64,000 bases of DNA, taken from the NCBI GenBank assembly GCA_002951995.1, contig CP019797.1:3332501-3396500 (forward strand), in the 5' to 3' direction. The notes under the pieces were generated by a model. The model worked only from the letters and a program-made list of their open reading frames with translations. It was not told where the DNA came from and made no database searches. Of the stretch, positions 53,421 through 62,219 are shown piece after piece; the first letter of the stretch is position 1; the number at the start of each line of letters is the position of its first letter. The DNA comes from Stenotrophomonas acidaminiphila. Its GTDB lineage: Bacteria > Pseudomonadota > Gammaproteobacteria > Xanthomonadales > Xanthomonadaceae. Made by a program: the position numbers and the translations under genes.

Positions 53421-53909
53421 TCAGCGGCAACCGGGCAAGATCGCGCAGTCGCGGTCGCGTTCGTCGCGCAGGTCCACCGGCGCATGCCGGCCCGGCAGTT
53501 CCGCCTGCAGCCGCGGGTAGGACCAGCGCCCCTGGCGGCGTTGCGCGCGCACGTCGAGCTTGCCGCTGCCATGCGGTCCCTGGATGCGGATCACCATGTC
53601 GGCGCCGCCGTCATCACCGAACTGGTTGATGCTGCCGAACGGGAACGGCTTGGCCCGCAGCGGCCGCCCGAGCGCGGCGGCCACTTCCGGGTCGCGGCCG
53701 ACGCGCGCCAGCGCCTCGCGGTAGGGCTCGCTGCGCTCCAGCGGCGCGGCCATCTGCCGCAGGCCCATCCACGAGGTCAGCGACCAGCCACCGACGATCA
53801 GCAGCACGAACAGCGGCAACGCCCACTTGAGGTTGCGTTGCAGCCAGTTGCGCGGCGGCCGCTGGCCCGGCGTGCGGGCGCCCGGCAAGGGAGGGGGCGG
53901 TGACGACAT
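53421..53909 (-). CDS. Coa1-like (cytochrome oxidase assembly factor 1 family) membrane protein
   Basis: 162 residues. A Pro-rich N-terminus, one membrane helix (WALPLFVLLIVGGWSLTSWM), and a periplasmic domain SEPYREALARVGRDPEVAAA-LGRPLRAKPFPFGSINQFG that resembles the Coa1 domain (S-x-P-Y-x-x-A-L ... V-x-x-x-L-G-x-P). Bacterial members are of unknown role. AGGAGG precedes the ATG at 53909. It lies 19 bp after the DPP IV stop on the same strand, so it may share its transcript. Confidence 0.6.
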   Translation of the reverse strand: MSSPPPPLPGARTPGQRPPRNWLQRNLKWALPLFVLLIVGGWSLTSWMGLRQMAAPLERSEPYREALARVGRDPEVAAALGRPLRAKPFPFGSINQFGDDGGADMVIRIQGPHGSGKLDVRAQRRQGRWSYPRLQAELPGRHAPVDLRDERDRDCAILPGCR

Positions 53910-53928
53910 CCGTGTCCTCCTGTCCGGC

Positions 53929-56190
<2,262 letters not shown>

Positions 56191-56240
56191 CTAGCCGAGC
56201 CCGCCCGCGCCTGCCCCCTGCCGTCAGTCCCGCCCGCGGC

Positions 56241-56384
56241 TCAGCGCTGGTTGCGCTGCTCCTCGCGCAGCCGGCGGCGGATGAAGAACACCGTGAAAAC
56301 CGGAATCCCCAGGATGATCAACGCCCCGCAGATCGTCAGCCAACCCACCGGTTGCGTCAGCATGTCGCGCAGTATCGGATGCAT
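56241..56384 (-). CDS. DUF3149 small membrane protein
   Basis: 47 residues: a short N-terminus (MHPILRDMLTQPVGWLT), one helix (ICGALIILGIPVFTVFFI) and a basic tail RRRLREEQRNQR. The pattern fits the DUF3149 family of tiny membrane proteins. GGGGAGGGG precedes the ATG. It is the last conserved chromosomal gene before the Rhs accessory region. Confidence 0.8.
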   Translation of the reverse strand: MHPILRDMLTQPVGWLTICGALIILGIPVFTVFFIRRRLREEQRNQR

Positions 56385-56582
56385 CGTCCCCTCCCCGTGC
56401 CGTTTGTCGATGCACGCAGCGTAGGGGTACCGTCCGCGGCCGGCCTTGCGCAGGATCAATCGGCGGGATCGCACCGGCCGGGATCGCCGATGCCTGCCCC
56501 CGATCAGCGCCCGCCTCGATGCCACCAGTGCGCGACCGGGTAAACGTGCCGGGGCGCGCAGGCCGAGTTGCCCGGCGCGCTG

Positions 56583-56675
56583 CTACAACAGCTTGCCGTC
56601 CAGGCTGCGCCTTTCGTAAGGCAGCCCATCCGGGCCGGCCGTGCGCACCCGACGCTCCTGCGCGTCGTAGCGGGA
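56583..56675 (-). pseudogene. Rhs core scrap 1
   Basis: Reads RYDAQERRVRTAGPDGLPYE then RRSLDGKLL and stop. It matches the intact rhs core segment YRYDAQGRRVRTAGSDGLLY at about 60.06-60.15 kb, same strand. Both ends are abrupt; the upstream end abuts junction copy A. Together with the XRE remnant this is what the 551-bp gap 56385-56935 holds. Confidence 0.8.
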
Positions 56676-56701
56676 TGTTTAATTGCCTCCGTCCCCTTTA
56701 A
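56674..56701 (-). repeat. Junction repeat, copy A
   Basis: On the - strand: TTAAAGGGGACGGAGGCAAT followed by TAAACATC. The same sequence recurs at 57895-57920 (copy B) and, inverted, at 58411-58434 (copy C). It marks the break between rhs scrap 1 and unrelated DNA. Confidence 0.75.
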
Positions 56702-56754
56702 GGTCCGGTGCATTGCCGACCCTAGCCGATCAATTCGGCGTTAACGTTGAATTG

Positions 56755-56901
56755 TTAGTTGGCTTGCAGCCCAAGCGCAGCATCAATAAACGCGGCCCCA
56801 AGGGCAAGATCGAGCGAGAGCTGGAACAGATCAGTCAACTACCGTAGGCGCGCCAACGCATCGTCAGTGAAGTCCTCGAATCGCTTCTTGCGCAGTCGTA
56901 A
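56755..56901 (+). pseudogene. C-terminal remnant of an XRE-type regulator
   Basis: The frame reads LQPKRSINKRGPKGKIEREL, then EQISQLP-stop-ARQRIVSEVLESLLAQS and a final stop. K-R-G-P-x-x-K-x-E-x-x-x-x-Q-I-S-x-L-P followed by Q-x-x-V-x-E-x-L-x-x-x-L-A-Q is a common tail of Cro/CI-type regulators (from memory). No DNA-binding half is present and the tail carries an internal TAG. Confidence 0.55.
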
Positions 56902-56935
56902 TGTCCAAAGTGGCTACCAAGGCGGAAAATCGACG

Positions 56936-57382
56936 ATGATTCCCAAGCCCCACTACAGTCTAATCAACACATCAATCGGCGGTGACCCTGCCGTCGTTGT
57001 CGTTAATGCGGCACTGCGAACCTTCACTGATCGTCAAGCGCTTCCTTGGCACCTAAGAATCAGCATCGATTGCAAACAGCTGAGCGCTAACGGCATGCCA
57101 ACCATAGAAGAGGACGATATCCTGCAAGTGCAAGAGGCAATCATCGCACCTCTCTTGCAATCCAATCAAAATTCCGTTTTCCTGGCCCGCATTACATCCA
57201 GAGGCGAGCGCGTCCTGCTGTACCGTGTTTATGATCCGGAAGTCGCAGACAATACGCTGCAAAAACTAATCTCGGAACCATCTCCGTTACGCGAGTGGGA
57301 CTATCGAATGGAAGAAGACCCCGACTGGGAACTTGCCCAGCCGGAGCTTAAACTGCTTGCGCATGACCTTCGCTACAACTAG
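56936..57382 (+). CDS. DUF695-like protein, candidate orphan immunity protein
   Basis: 148 residues, AT-richer than the flanking chromosome. Features: YSLINTSIGGDPAVVVVNAA, LRISIDCKQLSANGMPTIEE, VFLARITSRGERVLLYRVYD, and a C-terminal REWDYRMEEDPDWELAQPEL that fits the DUF695 pattern. Such proteins occur as stand-alone genes beside Rhs/CdiA toxins. It lies between rhs core scraps, which suggests a captured immunity gene whose toxin tip has been lost. Function is inferred from context only. The start is ATG at 56936. Confidence 0.7.
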   Translation: MIPKPHYSLINTSIGGDPAVVVVNAALRTFTDRQALPWHLRISIDCKQLSANGMPTIEEDDILQVQEAIIAPLLQSNQNSVFLARITSRGERVLLYRVYDPEVADNTLQKLISEPSPLREWDYRMEEDPDWELAQPELKLLAHDLRYN

Positions 57383-57445
57383 CTACACCCAAACTCCTTG
57401 CTCGCAGTGCGAGCCTTGTACCTCATGGGCGGGTTAGGTGTGCAG

Positions 57446-57673
57446 CTAATCGCCCAAGAGAATCTGGTCGGGATCGAACGACTCCAGTCCGACATCTGAA
57501 GGATCAATTTCGAATGCCATAAGTTGATCACCGAGAAGCGATAAAGCTTCGTATAAACCGAACAATCTTCCCTTCTCGAAGTCTACACAAGCTCCTTCAG
57601 CCTTTATCTGAGCTCGTTTCTCAAGAAGCAGCGTTACGTAATCACGCAAAAAGTCATCGCGCTCATTGTTCAT
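57446..57673 (-). CDS. Small acidic hypothetical protein in the Rhs array
   Basis: 75 residues (MNNERDDFLRDYVTLLLEKR; FEKGRLFGLYEALSLLGDQL; DPSDVGLESFDPDQILLGD). Acidic, soluble, no signal peptide, low GC relative to the chromosome, as is usual for immunity proteins. No family recognised. It follows rhs core scrap 2 by 49 bp on the same strand, the position an immunity gene would take. Confidence 0.6.
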   Translation of the reverse strand: MNNERDDFLRDYVTLLLEKRAQIKAEGACVDFEKGRLFGLYEALSLLGDQLMAFEIDPSDVGLESFDPDQILLGD

Positions 57674-57722
57674 TTAAGAATGACCTCGCAAAACCTCAAC
57701 CTGCTCTATCTGCCGTTCGATA

Positions 57723-57896
57723 TCAGATGGCCACTTCGTTGTTCAGCCGGTTGCTGGCGTCGTACCAGTACACGTGGTCGCGGCCGGCCACCGTCGCCCG
57801 GGTGATGTTGTCCAGCACGTCATAGGCATACGTCGCCCCGCCCGGATACAGCGGCGAGGTCACGCTCTTCAGCCGGTCGCGGCCGTCGTAGCCCAT
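57723..57896 (-). pseudogene. Rhs core scrap 2 (57-residue open frame)
   Basis: MGYDGRDRLKSVTSPLYPGG ... HVYWYDASNRLNNEVAI-stop. It matches the intact rhs core around 60.28-60.44 kb (MGYDERDRLTSVSSLLYPGG) but stops after N-R-L-N. GGAGG lies nine bases before the ATG inside junction copy B, so it could be translated. It is a recombination remnant of a former rhs 3' end. Confidence 0.75.
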
Positions 57897-57920
57897 GTTT
57901 AATTGCCTCCCCCCCTTTAA
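57895..57920 (-). repeat. Junction repeat, copy B
   Basis: On the - strand: TTAAAGGGGGGGAGGCAATT then AAACAT, running into the ATG of rhs scrap 2. Direct repeat of copy A (56674-56701). Confidence 0.75.
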
Positions 57921-57923
57921 TCC

Positions 57924-58367
57924 CTACCTCCGCCCCGGCTTTTCCGGACCCGGCTTTTCGAACGCCGCAAATTCGTTGGCGATCATCCTATTCTTCTCAA
58001 CACCAAAGCCCCAATAGAACATCCTATGCAGCTCTTCGGCTGCTGATTCATCACCACAACGCAATGCACGGAGGTAAAACGCCGCAGCCTTCGACAGATC
58101 CTTCCTTACGCCCTCTCCTTTCTCATAACAAACCGCGAGATCGAACGCAGCTTCCGCCACATCATTCTCAGCAGCTTGCCTGAACAGACTTACGGCCTGT
58201 TTGCTACTTGCCTTTACGTGTCGACCGTAGAGATACCAAGTGCCCAGAGCGTAGTGCGCTCGATAATCGCCCGCATCCATGGCTTCTAAGAGCAATGGAT
58301 AGACCTTATCTGGCGAGGCGCCTTTATTAATCAACGCAAGTGCCTTGTCATAGAGCTTGCCGTTCAT
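57924..58367 (-). CDS. Sel1-repeat protein, candidate immunity protein
   Basis: 147 residues with Sel1/TPR-like repeats: DYRAHYALGTWYLYGRHVKA, KQAVSLFRQAAENDVAEAAF, DLAVCYEKGEGVRKDLSKAA. No signal peptide. Small Sel1 proteins are frequent next to Rhs and other polymorphic toxins. It lies between junction copies B and C. Its cognate toxin is not intact here. Confidence 0.7.
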   Translation of the reverse strand: MNGKLYDKALALINKGASPDKVYPLLLEAMDAGDYRAHYALGTWYLYGRHVKASSKQAVSLFRQAAENDVAEAAFDLAVCYEKGEGVRKDLSKAAAFYLRALRCGDESAAEELHRMFYWGFGVEKNRMIANEFAAFEKPGPEKPGRR

Positions 58368-58744
58368 AGGCCGTCACCTCCCCATCTTATCGTCTGGCGG
58401 CGGAACAACTGAAAGGGTACGGAGGTAATTAAACCGGCTTGGACCTGGGCCGTCCACGGTTACGGCATCCGGCAGGCCGGCCCAATGCCTTCTCGACCAT
58501 AGCCTGAAATCGTGTACAACCAAACGCCCGCTACTTGGCAATGTAGTTGCGTATCGTAGAGATTTCCTCATCTTCCATCCCGGAACGCAGCCACCTGCCA
58601 TATTCGATGGCCCGCTCTTCCCACGTAGCGCCAAGCGCTCCTTAAATCGCCCCCTTAAATCCGCCAGGCATTGAAGATGATGACCTCAGACGCGGCCTAT
58701 GCCGCAACATTAACCGCATGATCTGAGCAGGAATCGGCGGGCCA
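58368..58744 (-). pseudogene. Degenerate toxin/orphan remnants
   Basis: No intact gene. A - strand frame reads GALGATWEERAIEYGRWLRS, then GMEDEEISTIRNYIAK and stop near 58.53 kb, which looks like a genuine protein tail. Further on, another frame ends GPGPSRFNYLRTLSVVPP across junction copy C. These appear to be pieces of former tips. About 100 bp next to 58745 shows nothing recognisable. Confidence 0.45.
58411..58434 (+). repeat. Junction repeat, copy C (inverted)
   Basis: GAAAGGGTACGGAGGTAATT followed by AAAC on the + strand, inverted relative to copies A and B and slightly diverged. Confidence 0.6.
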
Positions 58745-59104
58745 TTACATCAACAACCACGGCCTGAACCGCCTCATCAAAGTTCCGCGAAGAGCAAGAA
58801 AAAAGCGCTCAAATCTTCCTATTGAAAACAACGTAAATCCAAGATTACACGCATGCTTATCTTCAACCAGACCTGACTCAACCTCCCAGATATTCCGAAT
58901 CACATAGTAGGTCGAAAACAACCCGACTGATTGCTGAACTATTTCGTGCCGAACCATTCTTTCCCGCATCAACTGCTCCGCACGGTTAACCGCGTTACGA
59001 GCGTTGTTCGCATATGTATAGAAGGTTCCATGAAACCCAAACGCCGGGCATGAGCCGCGCACGCACACAAAGACGCCCTCAACAACAATTTGATACGGAA
59101 TCAT
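58745..59104 (-). CDS. Candidate immunity protein for the Rhs toxin tip
   Basis: 119 residues: IVVEGVFVCVRGSCPAFGFH, NARNAVNRAEQLMRERMVRH, IVQQSVGLFSTYYVIRNIWE, then a hydrophobic C-terminus. No signal peptide; no family recognised. The ATG overlaps the stop of the toxin-tip frame (ATGA), the standard coupling of an immunity gene to its Rhs toxin. Confidence 0.7.
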   Translation of the reverse strand: MIPYQIVVEGVFVCVRGSCPAFGFHGTFYTYANNARNAVNRAEQLMRERMVRHEIVQQSVGLFSTYYVIRNIWEVESGLVEDKHACNLGFTLFSIGRFERFFLALRGTLMRRFRPWLLM

Positions 59105-59361
59105 CTCTTCTTGAGCTCTTCATCAAGACGCTTTGAGTCAAGGCGACCTTCGACGCGGAATACGCCTTGGAAGCCACCATCCTGCTCCATTTTCACGCTA
59201 GGCATAGGAAGCCCCGTTGCTCCGCTAATAGCGCCCATTGCGTTATTGAATCTCAAAATATCTGCTTGCTCCGCCGGGCGTGGCGCAGGGTCTGGAATAT
59301 ACTCCGCCGCCTCAGCCACTTGATCGAGAGCCGCCGCTGCTGATGCCGCCGCTACACTCAA
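59101..59361 (-). CDS. Rhs C-terminal toxin tip continuation (separate frame as read)
   Basis: 86-residue frame (from TTG 59361) directly overlapping the rhs stop: SVAAASAAAALDQVAEAAEY, IPDPAPRPAEQADILRFNNA, MGAISGATGLPMPSVKMEQD. It is a natural continuation of the Rhs C-terminus: one more base in the GGGG run (+ strand cccc 59365-59368) reads HTFWGKLSVAAASAAAALDQ without a stop. So it is probably the last part of the toxin, not an independent gene. Confidence 0.65.
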   Translation of the reverse strand: MSVAAASAAAALDQVAEAAEYIPDPAPRPAEQADILRFNNAMGAISGATGLPMPSVKMEQDGGFQGVFRVEGRLDSKRLDEELKKR

Positions 59362-62207
59362 CTTCCCCAGAACGTATGTCCTCGCACGCCGTCTGTTTGA
59401 TAATGAGGCAATCCTTTACCAGAGCCATCTTTTAGATCATGAGCAACATCACGGCGTGCGCGTCCGGAATTTGCTGCATTCTCAATCTGATGTGAAAGCT
59501 GCCGGCGGTTTGTCCCAATGTCGAGCTCTTGGCCGCCTTGCCTACGCAACTCGACTGCTCTTTCCTTTGAAATTCTCGCGACCTTCTCCACCCCGCCTTG
59601 CACCCGTCTGACTATCCATACAGCCGCCTTAGCACGGCCGTCGGGATCGACGAAGCTGTACGGGTTGTTGTCAGCATACGAGTATCGATTAAACGCCCCC
59701 ACCGGGTTGCTGTAGGCGGTAATGGGATCCACACTCAGGAAGCGCGGGATCAGCGGATCGTAGTAGCGCTGTTGCATGTAGACCAGGCCGGTGGCCTTGT
59801 CCATCATGTGCCCGGTGTAGCCCGGACGGTTGTCGTTGGTCCGGTTGAGCATTTTTCCGTACGGCTCATGCTCGGTCGTCTGCAGCGTATTGCCCAGTTC
59901 GTCCGTCGCCGCAATCGGGCTGCCCAGCGCGTCGGTATGCCGGTAGATCGTTCCGTATACCGTCTCCCCGATCGGCATCCGTCGCGACGCCACCAGGCTG
60001 CCACCCAGGTAGATGTGCTGGAAGCGCAGACCGAGCTGCTCATCGCGCTGCCACAGCAGCTTGCCGTCCAAGCTGTACATCTCGTACAGCAGTCCGTCCG
60101 AGCCGGCCGTACGCACCCGGCGCCCCTGCGCGTCGTAACGGTAGGTGTCCGTCCCCTGTGCCGTGCGCAGCCGGTTGCCGTGGTCGAACACGAACAGGTT
60201 GCCGTTCTTGTTGATCACGTTGCCGCGGACGTCATAGCCCAGCCCGATGATGCTCGGACCACCGGGGCCGTTGAGCACATTGGTCAGGCGATTGTTCGCG
60301 TCATACCAGTACACATGGTCCCGGCTGCCCACCGTGGCCCGGGTGACGTTGTCCAGCACATCGTAGGTATAGCTGGCCCCGCCCGGGTACAGCAGCGAGC
60401 TCACCGAGGTCAGCCGGTCGCGCTCGTCGTAGCCCATGCTGCGCGTCTGCCGCGCCGCCGACGTATAGTCGGTGATCGACGAGACGTTGCCGTTGGCATC
60501 GTACGCATAGGCCAGATCCAGCACGCCGCCGCTGTCGGTGCTGCGTGCCGGCAGCTGCCGCGTGTTCTGCGACATCGTGTGCACCAGGCCGTTGCCATAG
60601 GTGAACCGCTTGATCGCCCCGTTCGGGTAGTACTGCACCCCGGTGGCGAAGGTGCCCGCCTGGGTCGGCTGGCCCAGCGCATTGGGCAGGTAGTCCACCG
60701 TCAGGTTCTGCGGATACACCAGGCTGGCCAGGTGACCGTTGCCGTTGTAGCCATAACCGATCGACCACACGCCCTGCCCGGCCGTCTGCGACTGGCTCTC
60801 CCCGGTCAGCAGCCGCCGCTTGTTGTACGCGTAGCTGTTGGACACATAGGTACTGCCGCCCTCGTTCCAGGTCGTGACCGTGTCCGGCAGGCCGTCGGCT
60901 GTATAGGTCCAGCCCTGGTTACCATTACCCCCGGGGAACGTCAGGGTCACCAACCGGTTACGTGCGTCGTAGCTGCGGCTCACCTTCTGGCTGCCCGCCA
61001 CGCTGGCCGTATCGCAGCTGCTGGCCGAGGGCAGGGCCTGGCCGCTGGCCGACCAGGCCAGGTTGCCGGCGTTGTCGTAAGCCATCACCGTGCTGCCGGT
61101 CTCCGGCTCGATGCTCTTGCACAGCTGCTGGTAGCCGTCATACACGTAGCGCCGCGTCACCGACACGCCGCCGGAGCTGTTGCGCTGGGTGATCGCGGTG
61201 GGCTTGCCGAACACGTCGCGGGCGATGTCGGTGTACACCCCGCCCGGCTGCTCCACCGCCACCGGATAATCGGTTGTCGGCTGGTCCCAGGCCATGTAGT
61301 GGGTGACGGTCTGGTACCCACGCGGGTTGGTGATGCGGGTACGGAAGCCGGTCAGGTACTCGGTGGTCGTGGTCAACACGCCGGATTCGGCGTTCTGCGA
61401 CACCGCGACCGGGCGGCCCAGCGCGTCATAGCTGGTCCGGGTGCCATTGGTGAGCGCATCGCTGCTGCCCGGATACGAGGCGAAGGTGACCCGGCCCTCA
61501 TGGTCGTAGGTGAAGCGCTGGAAGCGCTGGGTACCGCTTACGTTGGCGGTGTCGTACTCGTGGGTGAGCAGTGGCCGCCACAGTGCGTCGTAGTAGGTCA
61601 GCTTGCGCGCGTTGCCGGTGCTTACCGTCTGCCGCCAGTGCCCGGCCGGGATCCCGTATTCGGCCACGTTCACCGATTGGAACACCTGCGTGGTGCTGTT
61701 CCACGCGGTACTGTCGCCGCTCGGGTAGGCGATGCTGGCCAGCCGGCCCATCGCATCGTAGCTGTAGCTGGTCGCGTAGCCGTTTTCGTCGGTAACCTGG
61801 GTGATCCAGCCGCTGTCGTTGACCACCGCCGAGCGGCTCTTGCCATCCGGATACCCGATGGACTGCGGAATGCCTCGTTTCCACGAGGACAGTGTGGTCT
61901 GGTAGTTGTTGCCGTCCTTGACCGTGGCCACGGTGCCGTCGGCGTTGTAGGTCAGGGTCTGCTGCAGCTTGCCGTAGGACGAGTACGTCAGCGGCTGCGC
62001 GGTGGTGGCGCTGAAGGTCGTCGATTCGACAACCGTACCGTTGATCGCGCGGCTGGCTACCTGGCCCAGCACCCATTTATTGGTGTTGTCATGGTAGGTG
62101 ATGACTTCCGTGCGGCTGTAGCTCTGTGCCGATACGGCTGCTGGCAACAGGGCGGTCAATAGCGCCGCCAGGGGAAGCGGACGGAAACAGATCCTTTGTT
62201 TTCTCAT
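59358..62207 (-). CDS. Rhs/YD-repeat polymorphic toxin, C-terminus probably frameshifted
   Basis: 949 residues as read, ~1035 if joined to 59101-59361. Signal peptide (PLPLAALLTALLPAAVSAQS), then many YD repeats (YSYDAMGRLASIAYPSG, RYVYDGYQQLCKSIEPE, YAYDANGNVSSITDYTS), which form the shell. The hyperconserved core end is PGYTGHMMDKATGLVYMQQR, YYDPLIPRFLSVDPI and YADNNPYSFVDPDGR. After that comes the variable tip with DVAHDLKDGSGKGLPHYQTD and GHTFWG; the toxin family is unknown. It is 12 bp after the YD partner gene and followed by overlapping immunity. Probably exported by Sec, unlike T6SS-loaded Rhs with a PAAR domain. Confidence 0.92.
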   Translation of the reverse strand: MRKQRICFRPLPLAALLTALLPAAVSAQSYSRTEVITYHDNTNKWVLGQVASRAINGTVVESTTFSATTAQPLTYSSYGKLQQTLTYNADGTVATVKDGNNYQTTLSSWKRGIPQSIGYPDGKSRSAVVNDSGWITQVTDENGYATSYSYDAMGRLASIAYPSGDSTAWNSTTQVFQSVNVAEYGIPAGHWRQTVSTGNARKLTYYDALWRPLLTHEYDTANVSGTQRFQRFTYDHEGRVTFASYPGSSDALTNGTRTSYDALGRPVAVSQNAESGVLTTTTEYLTGFRTRITNPRGYQTVTHYMAWDQPTTDYPVAVEQPGGVYTDIARDVFGKPTAITQRNSSGGVSVTRRYVYDGYQQLCKSIEPETGSTVMAYDNAGNLAWSASGQALPSASSCDTASVAGSQKVSRSYDARNRLVTLTFPGGNGNQGWTYTADGLPDTVTTWNEGGSTYVSNSYAYNKRRLLTGESQSQTAGQGVWSIGYGYNGNGHLASLVYPQNLTVDYLPNALGQPTQAGTFATGVQYYPNGAIKRFTYGNGLVHTMSQNTRQLPARSTDSGGVLDLAYAYDANGNVSSITDYTSAARQTRSMGYDERDRLTSVSSLLYPGGASYTYDVLDNVTRATVGSRDHVYWYDANNRLTNVLNGPGGPSIIGLGYDVRGNVINKNGNLFVFDHGNRLRTAQGTDTYRYDAQGRRVRTAGSDGLLYEMYSLDGKLLWQRDEQLGLRFQHIYLGGSLVASRRMPIGETVYGTIYRHTDALGSPIAATDELGNTLQTTEHEPYGKMLNRTNDNRPGYTGHMMDKATGLVYMQQRYYDPLIPRFLSVDPITAYSNPVGAFNRYSYADNNPYSFVDPDGRAKAAVWIVRRVQGGVEKVARISKERAVELRRQGGQELDIGTNRRQLSHQIENAANSGRARRDVAHDLKDGSGKGLPHYQTDGVRGHTFWGS

Positions 62208-62219
62208 GTCCTGGGTCCT

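Noticed and set aside
58374..58634. 86-residue - strand frame upstream of the Sel1 gene
   Set aside because: It mixes several frames of decayed sequence and crosses junction copy C; a better protein-like tail is found in a different frame. Recorded as remnants only.
59598..62162. Open + strand frame of 854 codons opposite rhs
   Set aside because: Antisense to the YD-repeat region; the translation is repetitive Arg/Val/Gly/His without any domain.
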